From Aphelenchoides besseyi (lineage: Eukaryota; Nematoda; Chromadorea; Rhabditida; Aphelenchoididae), in assembly GCA_024699855.1 (NCBI GenBank), contig JAMPIQ010000001.1, forward strand, positions 6,634,001 to 6,698,000: DNA of 64,000 nt. The letters run 5' to 3'. A program made the position numbers and the translations under genes. The notes below the pieces were generated by a model. That model was not told the origin of the DNA, searched no databases, and saw nothing but the letters and a program-made list of their open reading frames with translations. Within the stretch, counting starts at the first letter, position 1. Each line of letters opens with the position of its first letter. This document shows, piece by piece, positions 11,586-21,691 of this stretch.

Positions 11586-12677
11586 TCATTCTCGTTCCAA
11601 TAACTCGGGATTGGTGGCGAGAATGCGCGGCAGTAGCCAATCGATGTAGCTCTGGAAGCCGCGAATCTGCTTCTCTTGTTCGCCACATTGTTCTCGCAGC
11701 TCATCGATCAATCGCACGAGAACATCGACACACCCGTTTTCCGGTTTCTGTTCTGTTTTCACGGAAGAATCGACGGGCGAATTGGGGACCGTTGGGGTCG
11801 GAGATGGCTCGGCATTTTGATTCAATTGGATTTGACGACGATTTGGGAGAAAGGGGAAAACCGACCGAACAGCAGCAAAGAACTAAATCGGAAGTTAACG
11901 CAACGACCATTCTTTTACTTTTGCAAGCAAACGACGATTATGAGCGACTGACTGATCGTTTCGATTAACAGACTGATCGGCAGGTTTTCTCTTGGATAAC
12001 CATTGAGAGGCCAATTGGTGCAGTTTTTTCTGAACAACCTCGATTAGAATCATATAAGTCGGAAGCTCACCTTTTTCTCGACTTTGTTTCGGTGAGACAG
12101 AACGACTGGAATCGGCAAACTCGAAATCCAATCGAACTCTGCCAACAACCCGTCCACGACTTTCCAGTGGCAACCAAGTAGACTCAACAGACGACTCTCG
12201 AGGCAGAGATCCCAATGGCAAACGAACTTTCCCGAGCGACTTCGTAGGTCCAAATCGGCGTGGAGAAACGACCCTCAACTTCAGAGTCGTGTACCCGGTG
12301 AGTGGAGAGCTAGAACACGCTCACTCTATTTGCATCTTTAAACTCACAATTCCATACACTCGTTCCAAGTACAACCACCGACATTCGGATCCAAGAGTCG
12401 TGGTTCAGTTCGGGCCTCACATTTCCACTCATCAGCTCCGATGAGTTTGAGGACGGCGATCAGATTTCGAGCTTTCCATTTCAGTCCCCTGATTTCGTGA
12501 ACTGAAAGTCAAAAACAATGAGCAAGGAGGACGGGAAAAAGAACCGTGAATCCGAAGAACTTGAGGCTGCGTAGAGTCATCAGGTCGCCAATAGAGCGAT
12601 GGCTGCGGTTCTCCGGCAGCAGCTGAGCGTCGAGAACAAGAAAGAAAGCTAAAGAACCGAACCAAACTTGTCAACAT
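11586..12677 (-). pseudogene. Duplicated Rab11-FIP gene with a one-base shift
   Basis: A copy of the gene at 59032-60123 with the same start and stop: N-terminal C2 domain and C-terminal Rab11-binding coiled coil ('EKQIRGFQSYIDWLLPRIL'). An A run just after the acceptor of the third intron has six A here and five in the source. If the intron is spliced as in the source, the extra base shifts the frame and gives a stop well before the Rab11-binding domain. If the 41-bp intron is retained, the frame stays open and returns to the correct register with 14 extra residues. The copy also lacks the complete upstream genes that may supply a promoter at the source. It is probably a decaying duplicate, but expression with intron retention cannot be ruled out. 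A homopolymer sequencing error is possible. Confidence 0.6.
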
Positions 12678-12765
12678 TGCAAATGAAGAGAACGTAAGAG
12701 TCTCAAAACAAAGTAAAAATGCAAATTCGAAAGAAGGTTTATTGTCAGTAATCAACAACTCGAAG

Positions 12766-13102
12766 TTACGACTGCGGAGTCTCGACTTCCCAGTCGTATG
12801 GTGCGTCAATGTCCTTGACATCGTACTTCGTGCCCGCCTGAAATCAACACTCACGAGCATTCGGAGTGCTTGGACCTCACCAATTTGAGCAACTCGTAGA
12901 TGTACGAGTAGTCCACCGGGTGTTCGTAGCGAAGTTGGTCGATGTACGTGATGACTCTGATCAATTCGGCACGTCCTTTTTGTTTGTGGTACAGTTTATC
13001 TTGTTCGGGCGAGCCCTCATTTCGACAACGGATCTTGCAATCTTTCACCTCGTTCTTGTCCGACATCTTGCGCCATGGGAGACCACTTGATTGGATGAGG
13101 TC
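12766..13102 (-). pseudogene. 3' fragment of a TTBK-like kinase gene
   Basis: This matches the last part of the kinase gene at 57799-58943, from the codons for 'DLIQSSGLPWRKM' to the stop. It holds only the C-terminal end of the kinase domain; the ATP-binding and catalytic motifs are absent. Upstream of 13102 the minus-strand frame stays open to 13228, but that sequence (about 42 codons) does not resemble a kinase and lies beyond the duplication breakpoint. Confidence 0.85.
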
Positions 13103-13509
13103 TATCAGACGCTTGCTTCTTACATAAAACAGAAAAAGGATCGAATGATTTGGTGTTCTTTTTGCGCAAAAGAATTTGATTGTTGAACGTGCGATACATT
13201 GGACGATAAAAATGCAAGCAGAATACACGTATTGAAGAATTGTAAAAACGGTTAGCTCAGAGCCAATCCAATGTGTGGATTTCGAGCCTCGGAAGTGGCT
13301 TTCTCGGTCTAACAGTTGTGTTGCAAAAAGAAAAGTCTGATTATTAGGTTTGCTTCTCTGGAAATCTCGTCAGTAAGTGAACATGCTCGAGGTCAAATGA
13401 CAGCAAATAGCCGTATAATCTTTTGGTTGCTCACTTGACCCAAAAGGCCGACTGTTCTCAGTGAGAAAGAAGCAAAAGTAAAACCTTCATGTGGTGCATT
13501 TCGGTCGTC
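13103..13509. other. Unique spacer beyond the duplication breakpoint
   Basis: No convincing coding sequence. An open minus-strand frame (13103-13228) continues out of the kinase fragment. The rest is AT-rich spacer up to tRNA-Arg. Confidence 0.4.
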
Positions 13510-13580
13510 GGAGCAGTGGCCTAATGGAAAGGCGCCGGACTTCGGATCCGGAGATTGCAGGTTCGATCCCTGTCTGCTTC
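13510..13580 (+). tRNA. tRNA-Arg (TCG)
   Basis: A 71-nt cloverleaf: acceptor GGAGCAG/CTGCTTC (one G-U pair), D arm GCCT..GGCG region, anticodon stem CCGGA/TCCGG with loop CTTCGGA (anticodon TCG, arginine CGA), T arm GCAGG-TTCGATC-CCTGT. T-rich sequence follows from 13585. No intron. Confidence 0.92.
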
Positions 13581-14091
13581 AAGATTTTGCTGTTTTTATC
13601 TTGAAAGTTTCCTATTTTACCGACTTTTGACGCGTGTATTTTGCTCGTTGTTCACATTCCCCCCGAAAATGGCTTCTACGTGGTTTTTGTTGCTTTTAGC
13701 TCGAATAGCAACAGTTCCGTTCATCATTCGCGAAGAAAATTTGTAACCTTACTTTCGATCGAGCTTCAACATCTATTTCTGAAAAGTTGAAAATAGTAAA
13801 TATTAGATTCAATAGCTGTCAATTAGTAAATGTCAAATCTCAGCAGCCACTTTTTTCCTTTCTTCTGCTTTTAAGTATATACTCGTAAAAGAATGTGCCG
13901 AGTAGTTGCTATTTATTGTACGGTATACGTCGAGCATTAATGATAGGTTGAATATATCCGGATAACAACCGAGTAAGACATGTAACTGAATAGAGTGGAA
14001 GCTGATAAAACAAAAACTTAGCCGACAATCCAAATTTCGGTAACATTACGGCAATCAAAAAACAAACAGAGAAAACTATTCAGCTATTTAT
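13581..14091. other. AT-rich spacer downstream of tRNA-Arg
   Basis: Short open frames on both strands lack codon structure or recognisable motifs. The region ends at the 3' end of the convergent sideroflexin gene. Confidence 0.35.
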
Positions 14092-15286
14092 TCAAAGACC
14101 TTTGTTATAATAAAGAACCTTCGGAGCGTTTGGATTCTTCTGAATCTTTTCGCGAACATCGGGTTCCAAGTCCTCGACGTTGACTTGCGAACGTTGCGGA
14201 AAAACGGCACAACAAAGTGGAGTGAAAATAAGAAGCATAAGTCCACTCATCGCGGTCTGAATCGGACCAAAAACCCACGGTCGAGTTTTAAACCATAGAG
14301 ATTGTTTCTCCAAAGTATTCACAATAACGGGAGTAACACACATGTGAGGACATGCCATAAGTACTGCAATCATGTCAACAAAAAGTAAACGACACGTACC
14401 ACGCGAAAAGACTACTTGTGGAATTGCGTAATAAGCCACTTTACAGCTCGATCCAACTTTGTTTCTGTCAGCATCTTCCAAAGTTATCCCATCAGTGAAT
14501 TCTCTGCCCTTATGTGTTATTAGAACGAATCCAGTGAACTTACCGTGATCGCATCATTGGCACGTTGATTAGATTGGCCAGGGCAATCGAAAAGAACGGT
14601 ACTAAACGTCCAAAAAGTGGTGGAAGGCGCTAAACAGAAGAATGAAGATAGCGAGAAAGAACAAACCGGTGCCAATGCATTCATTGACAATGCACAAGTC
14701 ATTGCTCCACCAGTTGCATAAACATAAGAAGCCAACAGTTTCGAACCAGTTGCCGCCGTTTCGCCCGAACGATTCGTGTAGTTGACCGCCGCATTAAACG
14801 TTTGATTCAACCAATGCCAAAAGAGAACCGAAGAGGTTCGCCTGAAACCTAATTGGAATTTTTTTAATGTTGAGTCACTTGTAAAAAGTCAAAAGACCGC
14901 CTGTAAGAATCATGTTGCACGGCACCTGAGCGCTCATCCGACCAATCCACAACATTTTCTCTCCCGTCTCTGGATGAAACGCCGAATCGTACAAATTTTT
15001 TGCTCTCCACAATTGTTCGACCGTTAGATCGTCCGCAACGATGCCCGATCTAAACAGCCAGTATAATCGATATGAGCAGTTTGACATACCGATAGGATTG
15101 AACAATCTCACGCGACTTCTCCAACTTCTCGTTGCTGACCAGCAGATTCAACGGATTGACAATCGAGTAGAAGTGACGAGCACGACCCGAAAACTCTGAT
15201 TGGTCGCACGAGATATCCGGACGTTGTGCTAAATCACGAATCAGAGTCGAGGACATGACACTGCTAAGCAGTTGACCATGCACCAA
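14092..15286 (-). CDS. Sideroflexin (mitochondrial serine/amino-acid carrier)
   Basis: Exons read in order on the minus strand spell a full sideroflexin: N-terminal '[20 protein letters not shown]', '[20 protein letters not shown]', '[17 protein letters not shown]', '[12 protein letters not shown]', the family signature '[14 protein letters not shown]' (across the frame near 14560), '[20 protein letters not shown]', and the C-terminal '[11 protein letters not shown]' that closes SFXN1-3 proteins. Sideroflexins are inner-membrane proteins with about five helices; SFXN1 and SFXN3 import serine into mitochondria for one-carbon metabolism. At least four short introns are present. The start is the ATG at 15286, or at 15256 a few codons in; both precede the conserved core. 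It is convergent with the tRNA-Arg region and divergent from the PEBP gene. Confidence 0.93.
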
Positions 15287-15713
15287 AAGGAATAAGACGC
15301 AAATGATTGGTCGATTACTTTGCAGGTCGTTTTGTGAAGATGCAAATTGAAGTGGTTTACGGTGGCAGTGCTAAGCTTCTGATTCTGGAAGTCTCTCAGC
15401 AATTGCTCAACTTTAGGTTCTGCGTAACCCCTGTTCAAAAAGACCTATTGCTTAATTATTGTTCGATTTGAAGCTATTATCAAAGCTGCCGATAACCTCT
15501 TTATTTGCCAATTTGTTTCAAATCAACCGGAAACGGAAGGCATTCACGTGTACAACACAAACAAAAGTTTTTGATCTCGAGTTCAAAGGACAAATTCGGC
15601 AGTGGTCTTTACGTGAAAAAGCTGAGGACTTTGTTGCAACTAAAGGAATTGTTTGTTCATCTGCCAACTTGTAGTCGTATAAAAACCATCACTCTTTTTC
15701 ACTTAAATCGAAA
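15287..15713. promoter_or_regulatory. Divergent promoter region between sideroflexin and PEBP genes
   Basis: About 430 bp separate the two divergent start codons. A TATA-like TATAAAAA at 15678-15685 lies about 30 bp before the PEBP ATG, so the transcript would have a very short leader. I see no gene here; the open frames lack motifs. Confidence 0.5.
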
Positions 15714-16286
15714 ATGAATTCGATTGTTCTCTTTTTGTTTCTCTTTGCTGTCTACAGCTCCGCCCAAAGATGGTATGACCGAGAGACTATCAGGTTCTGG
15801 TACGACTACCACGATGTGACTCCCGATGTGTTTAAAGTGGCTCCGCAGAATTATGCAATGGTGAGATACGAGAGGCGAGATGTTAATCTGGGAAACGTGA
15901 TGAGCATGCGCCTCATTAAGAATCAACCCAGAGTTTATTGGCAAGGGAGTGGCCGCAATTACTATACTCTGGCGTTAATCGATCCCGATGCTCCGTCGAG
16001 AAAAGATCCTACGTTCGGTCAATTTCGTCACTGGCTGGTCATTAACATACGCGGAAAGAACGTTCGGAAAGGACAGGTCATTAGCAAGTATATTGCACCT
16101 GCACCTCCAGAGAAAACTCGTTGGCATCGATACGTTTTTTCGATCTTCAAACAAAACGGTCGAATCAAAAGTTTGGAAGAGAACGAAGACAACAGACCCA
16201 AATGGAATATTTCGGAGTTTGCTTCTCGAAATGGATTGAAACTAGTGGCTGGAGCTTACTTTGTTACCAGAAACCCTAAGCAGTGA
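15714..16286 (+). CDS. Secreted phosphatidylethanolamine-binding protein (PEBP)
   Basis: A single exon of 190 codons. Residues 1-17 ('MNSIVLFLFLFAVYSSA') form a clear signal peptide. The PEBP ligand-site motifs follow: 'YTLALIDPDAPSRKDPTFGQ' (DPDAPSR), 'FRHWLVINIRG', and 'TRWHRYVFSIFKQNGRI' for the second signature. The usual G-x-H-R is here T-R-W-H-R. PEBPs bind phospholipid head groups and regulate kinases or proteases; secreted forms occur widely in parasitic and free-living nematodes. The absence of introns is unusual for this window. AATAAAA follows at 16304. Function of the secreted form is inferred from the family only. Confidence 0.92.
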   Translation: MNSIVLFLFLFAVYSSAQRWYDRETIRFWYDYHDVTPDVFKVAPQNYAMVRYERRDVNLGNVMSMRLIKNQPRVYWQGSGRNYYTLALIDPDAPSRKDPTFGQFRHWLVINIRGKNVRKGQVISKYIAPAPPEKTRWHRYVFSIFKQNGRIKSLEENEDNRPKWNISEFASRNGLKLVAGAYFVTRNPKQ

Positions 16287-16416
16287 TCATTTGTGAATCG
16301 ATTGAATAAAACGTTTATGCATGTTAAACCAAGACTAAATCCTAATCGTCATCTAATCGTAAACGATCCAACCGCCATCCATTGTCTCAGAGTTCTGATT
16401 CAAGGTTCTCGTTTGT

Positions 16417-16990
16417 TCAATAAGCGCGTTCAATTCTAAACTGAAGGTCACAGTCAGAAGTCATTCGGAACTCACCGTCACTTTTGGCAAACTTCGCGTA
16501 GTCAGCCACCAACTTGTCCCAAATCTCGGTAGCCAACTCGATCCAATGCAAGTGACAGGAGTTGCGAAGAAAGTTGACAAACGCCTGACGACGACGTGGA
16601 ACGTTGTTGTGAGTGCGAATGTTGCACATCACTTGCCAGTGCTCCGAACTGCGGTCCCATTTGTCGACCAGAAATTGGACCACCGAGTGCCATTGTCCTT
16701 GAGACATCGAAGTCGCGATGTGAGTCTCCAACGGTCCCAGTTGCTCTGCAATCTGGTGGAATCGCCTTGAAGCCGTGGTGCTTACTCGTATTGGCCGTTG
16801 TTGGAGCGACGTAAAGTTGTCGACGTTTCTGACGGAATACCGGACAAACGTGTCGGAAGTACGAAACACCTGTGAAGATACGAGAACAATCGAAACACTG
16901 AAACGCGCCATTCGGACACCCGACCTGGTGATTGATGACCTTCTTCCTCTTCATCGAAAGTCCACAATTCGAACACGTGAAGAACGTCAT
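16417..16990 (-). CDS. LYAR-type C2HC zinc-finger nucleolar protein
   Basis: The protein starts 'MTFFTCSNCGLSMKRKKVIN', then H, C, 'CFDCSRIFTGVSYFRHVCPV'. Two successive zinc-binding modules at the extreme N-terminus, with an 'F.TC..CG' start, match the LYAR family, which works in ribosome biogenesis and growth control. One 40-bp intron (gtaagc..ttgcag, near 16746-16785) restores the frame to 'QLGPLETHIATSM'. The C-terminal part ('WHSVVQFLVDKWDRS') is alpha-helical and unlike the lysine-rich tail of vertebrate LYAR. The gene lies 85 bp downstream of a same-strand gene, with AATAAA and a TTTAG acceptor between, so it may be the second gene of an operon. Confidence 0.75.
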
Positions 16991-17075
16991 CGAGAAGCAG
17001 CCGATCAAAGCTGTTCGACCTAAACGAATGAGCGAAAGCTCCCGATCGACTGAGTTTATTTGCGTAAACAACAAA

Positions 17076-18000
17076 TTAGAAGCGGAAATATTTTTCCAGT
17101 TCGCTCATTCTCTCCGACATCTCCTTCTTGCTCATCGGCTGGACGTCCAGTCTGATCGCCGAGCTCTTGCGCTGCGCATCGTCTTTCTTCTCTTCTTCCG
17201 ACGACTGAGTTCTGTCCTCTTGCAATCGCTGGGACCTGACCGATGGCGTCAACTTCGTGGACTTCTTGAGTCCAATCTTCATTCTGTTCCTGCAAACTCA
17301 AAGATCAAACAATGACCCATTCAAAACTTACGGTAGCATCTGAACGGGCTTTGCAACCAGCTCCTTCGGAGTGAACTTTTGCAGTCGACCGAAAGCTGCG
17401 GAAAAAGTGCACGGATCGTGGTCCGGCAGTTCGATCATCATGCTCAATGGTTTCTGGTTCAGAAACGACGAATAACCCTCGATTGGAGACACAGAGTCAT
17501 GCCATCGGGTTCTCGGAGTCAAACCCAGGAACTCGGATTCCCGTGAGCCTCTTGGTTCGTTGGCATCAAAAGCGGTCTCGTCGTCGTGGAAATACGCGTA
17601 GAACCGAGACACTTTTGGTGCCACGAATCTGAAGCGCAAAGAGGCCTTTTGATCGTCGGACGGAGTGGCTGAAGGAGTCAAAATCAAAACTTCCGATTCG
17701 ACAGAAAACTCACGTTCATGAGGTTCTCGGACCTTCACTTCTTCTCCGTCGTCTTGAAGTGCCGTTGGAAGTCGCGCGTAAATCGATCGCTGTTTTCTGC
17801 TCTTCTTCCGACTCGTCGGAAATATAGCACGTAGTAGAGGCGGTTTCTGAAATCGGATAGAATCAACGCAATCATTCGCTCACCTTCCAAACCTTCTTCT
17901 TCTTCTTGCGATCGTCCATCAATACATTCTCATCATCGGGATCCACAGTCGAAGAAGTGGGCTCAGTAGTGACGTTCGATTTGGACGTCGATCTTCGCAT
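17076..18000 (-). CDS. Unknown basic protein, first gene of a possible operon
   Basis: Exons on the minus strand encode 'MRRSTSKSNVTTEPTSSTVD', a poly-Lys stretch ('DDRKKKKKVWK'), 'KPPLLRAIFPTSRKK', a well-ordered central part ('ASLRFRFVAPKVSRFYAYFH', 'GYSSFLNQKPLSMMIELPDH') and a charged helical C-terminus ('MSKKEMSERMSELEKYFRF'). The basic clusters suggest a nuclear protein. I recognise no family. The ATG at 18000 is chosen because the longer frame starting at 18173 would begin inside tRNA-Ser. A further 5' exon is possible. Confidence 0.5.
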
Positions 18001-18165
18001 CTCCGACCGCTTCTGGGACCCGAAACAAATGGAAATGACGAGTTTGAGGTCCTCAGTTTGAGTTGGAAAAGAACGAAAACCCTCGGAAGGGGATAGTCGA
18101 GAGTGAAGGTCACGGCCGCCAGTGTTGTGTGTGTTTTGTTCGCTTCTTTGCTCGGCTGTGGTGTA

Positions 18166-18261
18166 GCAGACATGCCCGAGTGGTTAAGGGGTTAGACTTG
18201 AATTCACTTCACCAGACATCTAATGGCTTCGGCCGCGCAGGTTCGAACCCTGCTGTCTGCG
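18166..18261 (+). tRNA. tRNA-Ser (TGA) with 15-nt intron
   Basis: Acceptor GCAGACA/TGTCTGC, D arm beginning with GCCCGAGTGG, anticodon stem TTAGA/TCTAA, loop CTTGAA with anticodon TGA, long variable arm (TGGCTTCGGCC) and T arm GCAGG-TTCGAAC-CCTGC. A 15-nt insertion (TTCACTTCACCAGAC) follows position 37, the canonical site for nuclear tRNA introns. The long variable arm agrees with serine. Confidence 0.9.
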
Positions 18262-18500
18262 AAACAATTTTGCGCTTCCACGAAGTGAGTGTTGTTCACT
18301 GTAACTGATAACTTTTTGTCTATCGACTTAGTGATCTTGCCAACAGATACTCCTTCGAAACTCAGCAATTTGAGAGAAACAAGCTTTCAGATGAAAAGTT
18401 CATTCTCACATAAATTCTCATACATCTTCATTGTCCGAACGATAAGTGATTGGAATGTCCGGCAATCCTAAAATACTCATTTGAAAGTTTCATGTTGCCT

Positions 18501-20006
18501 TCATTGACTCTTCGGCTTCATCGGACACTTGCGCCAAACCCAAAGTATCGCAATGACACCAACGATAATCCCAGCCAAAATGATACTTCCGACAACTGCT
18601 CCGACGAATCTATCGTCCTCCGTTCTAAGCACCGAACTTGAGAGTTCTCTACTCGATGTAAACTTACAACGACTTCCTTGCTTTCTTCTGGAAGACTCGA
18701 GGCACCGGCCGACACGTTTTTTCTTCCACCTGCGAACGTAGAATACAGACATCGCTTCTGGGAGTGGAAGTCGTGACTTCGGTGGTCGCATTCTCTGTCG
18801 TTGATTCGCCCTTCCTCCAGACCGTTGGCTGTTGATAGCCGGCTTGGAACTTGCGACTGAAGAACTTGTCTGATCGTTGAATCAACGGAAACTTGAAGAG
18901 TGCGTGGTAGTAATCTTTGGAGAAGTAATGAAAGTCTCCTTCGACAAATTCAAACGCTCGAAGTGCACTCGGAGCGGTCGAGAGGTACGGAAAAATAACG
19001 TAGTGATCACTGAAAGTTAAACCGGTCAACAGAAGAAAAGATTACAGCAAACCCGGTTTCGTGATCAAAAATCCGCACAGTCCACATGCTAAAGTTGTCC
19101 GGATCTTACAAACAAACAGACAGCTTCGTCCTCACCCATCGACTTGCTTCACGTACACACTCATACCAAAAGAATGAGCAATCACTGGTTCGGGAAGCAT
19201 CACGATCTGACCAGTGGGCTCGTTCGAATTGTCTCGTTCTTGAACGCAATGTCGATTTGTTTCCTGGAAATCGAGGTGTTAACGTTGTCACTGTGAACGT
19301 ACTTCAAAACAGTTCCGATCGATAAATTCTTTCTGTTCCTCGCTCAAATCTTCGGGAGCAATTATATCCGACCACTTCGTCGGATTACAGCCCTTAGAAC
19401 TATGGCCGCGATGACACGGCAAACTAATCACGTAGTCTTTGTTCACGAAAACAACCTCGTCGAACACAAAGTAGTTGGGGCGCAACGAGTGGTCCATTCC
19501 ACCGACGATCGTATGAATACTCGAATTGGGAATGAACAGCGGCATATTTACCGAGGAATCCGTTGAAGAATACTCACTGAAGGTGCCAAATTGGTTTACC
19601 CAACTGAAACCAACCATTGCATGCGATAAACGACGTCATGATTTGCATACACACCAAAGACAATCATCTCTTTGCCAAAGAGTTTCCAACACCACGGACA
19701 AATCTCGAAAATTTCCATAGACGCAAATTGCGATATTTTACTGTCCGTGGAATCTGGAACCGGCACTCAGTCCTCCAGTGGTTGCCAACTTACAGCACAA
19801 CAGAACTAATGGTGCTCTTTCGCTCGTTTCTTCCCACACCTCCTTGAACAACTCGAAGTCATCGACTTGGATCTCACGAAGAGTCACGTCTGGCAATCAA
19901 GTTCACGACAATTTATCGGCAACTTACTGTCAAAATAAGCACTCAAGTCCTTAGCGTGGTTGAGGCCAACGAGCAGAAACGAAACCCAACCACCGATCGA
20001 TATCAT
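18501..20006 (-). CDS. Signal-peptide, single-pass membrane protein with CPWC motif
   Basis: The start 'MISIGGWVSFLLVGLNHA' looks like a signal peptide. A thioredoxin-like stretch follows ('APLVLLCYSTDSKISQF', 'FEICPWCWKLFGKEMIVFGV') with a C-x2-C pair (CPWC). A long middle region has several cysteines ('PCHRGHSSKGCNP'), then a Ser/Thr-rich stalk ('ESTTENATTEVTTST') and one C-terminal transmembrane helix ('VGAVVGSIILAGIIVGVIAI') with a short basic tail ('RKCPMKPKSQ'). The layout is that of a type I membrane protein with a lumenal or extracellular domain. The thioredoxin link rests on the motif alone. At least seven short introns were read. Family not recognised. Confidence 0.6.
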
Positions 20007-20391
20007 TGCAACGCAAAAATGAATTCAAAGTTTCGTTCGAGTTCGGCAAAAGCTTTCATGTTGCATACCGCGCACTGTTGACATTTGAACTACAATTCAA
20101 GAATACGACCAAGCACATAATCATTTTCTAATTGTTCGATCAACTCGTGTATTGGCTCCAAAAACATCAAAATTATTATTAAGATTTGGGATTTATGAAA
20201 AACCATGTTATCATTCAAAGATTATGCTTGCCGTAGGAACGTTGAAATCAACATAATTGTTTATTTTCAGCTAATGTGGCGAAGGACGAGAAACTTTCGG
20301 AGGAGAAAGACGAGTCGGCGAATTCGGGCACAAACGAGCGGTTCGCGGCTGAGAAGCACTCGAAGCGGTGGACAACTGCAAATCACAAAAT

Positions 20392-21371
20392 CTAACTTGA
20401 TTTCAACTCGAATCTCACAACCACTGTGTCTATGAACTCGTCAGTCAATAATTTAAGTTCGACGATATTCGAGTTCAACTCCTCGCTTCCTTTCGACAAT
20501 TTTTCAACTGTCGCCAACGATTTCTGCAAACGCTCAAAATTGTAAAGAAGCTGAAAACCATTGAATTGGATTTAATTGCATTTGATTACCGTGTCACGTT
20601 CGTTCTTTGGCATCACTACCGGAGTTCGTGGTTTCGAGATTTTGAGACGATCATTCGCTTCAAGCAAATGCTCGAGTTCCCGTTTCATTACGAGAAATCG
20701 AGTCAGTTGTTTTTCTCGTAGTGCTGTCTTGTTCTGAAACAACGACTGAGATTTTGTGTCGAGATGGAAACAAACTCGAGAGTATCGACGACGTTCGTTG
20801 CGGCGAATCTCGTTGCTCAACTCGTATATCTCGTGTTCCAATAGAAGAGTCTGCTCCTCCAACCATTTGGTTTGTTTCTGGCGCACTGAGTGAGATGGTC
20901 GTTCATGCATTGTGTTGCTCTTTTCGATCACTCGATTGGCACGACTTTGAAGTTCGTGTTCGATGATGTACAGATGAAAACGCAGCTGAATTACGGGGAT
21001 CGAGGGTTGCAATTGCCAACGCACTTACTTCACTCAGTTTGTCTACATCGTCTTTATTCAACTCCTTGAAACGCTCATCCAGCGATTTGACGTGGATGGC
21101 GGTTGAAGAATCCGATTGAACCAAATATGATGCTTCGGAGATCAAACGACGGATTGAATCTGAAAATTGAGGGTCTACAAATGAATTCGAATGGAACTAA
21201 CCGTTGGACATCTTTGACTAAAGAGAACACAACCGCACTCTTGCAAAAAGTGGCTGCTAAAAGAAACGACCTTTCGTTTCTTATTTTCGGTTGCTTTCTG
21301 CGATCATTGAATATCCAACGACGATAAGCGTCGATATAAGCCACTAATTCCGCATTATCGACAAAAATCAT
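20392..21371 (-). CDS. Coiled-coil protein of unknown function
   Basis: Exons on the minus strand give 'MIFVDNAELVAYIDAYRRWI', 'LISEASYLVQSDSSTAIHVK', a long charged helical middle ('QTKWLEEQTLLLEHEIYELS', 'ALREKQLTRFLVMKRELEHL') and a C-terminal helix ending 'EFIDTVVVRFELKSS'. Most of the chain is predicted coiled coil by its heptad-like spacing of Leu, Glu and Arg. Such proteins are common in spindle, kinetochore and augmin complexes, but I see no diagnostic motif. In-frame upstream sequence before the ATG at 21371 could be an additional 5' exon. Confidence 0.55.
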
Positions 21372-21691
21372 GAGTGCGTGCTCTTCAAATTCGATTCCTT
21401 TTTGACCGTCGAGTAGTCAAAATGTTGAAAATTTAGAATCAAATCCAAATAAACTTGTTGGACAATTACAAGAATCAACCAAAGTTTTTCAAGCTGGAAA
21501 CAAAAATGAGTTACCAAAAATCGAGCAAATTTTAAGCAACCTTGAAGAAACGAAGTCGATTGGCAAACGAGAACTGAAAGCAATCTGTAAAACGATTGGA
21601 ATTTGAGCCGAATAAATTATTGGCCGACTCGAAGAAGTATTGTTAAAATCACTGAATTATTAATTTTATGATCCCGACGCACGCATGACTG

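Larger units (their letters stand above)
10861..13102 (-). repeat. Derived arm of a 2242-bp inverted duplication (source 58607-60848)
   Basis: The reverse complement of this segment matches 58607-60848 base for base over 2242 bp, apart from four differences I can see: substitutions at 11355/60354 and 11797/59912, one extra C in the source arm near 59180, and one extra A in this arm near 12024-12029. Homology stops abruptly at 10861 and 13102. This arm is truncated inside a PDZ gene at one end and inside a kinase gene at the other, whereas both genes are complete at the other locus. This arm is therefore the copy. I see no terminal inverted repeats or clear target duplication at its edges. Confidence 0.95.

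Noticed and set aside
11357..11968. Plus-strand 203-codon frame (and its twin at 59741-60352)
   Set aside because: It lies antisense to Rab11-FIP coding sequence and across PDZ exons; it has no motifs and exists twice only because the segment is duplicated.
10861..13102. Transposon-mediated capture (Helitron or Pack-type element) as the cause of the duplication
   Set aside because: No terminal inverted repeats, no CTRR or hairpin end and no target duplication were seen at 10861 or 13102.
18501..20006. CD36/scavenger receptor class B gene
   Set aside because: The first impression came from the membrane segment and lumenal domain, but there is no N-terminal membrane anchor retained and no CD36 motifs; the layout is signal peptide plus one C-terminal helix.
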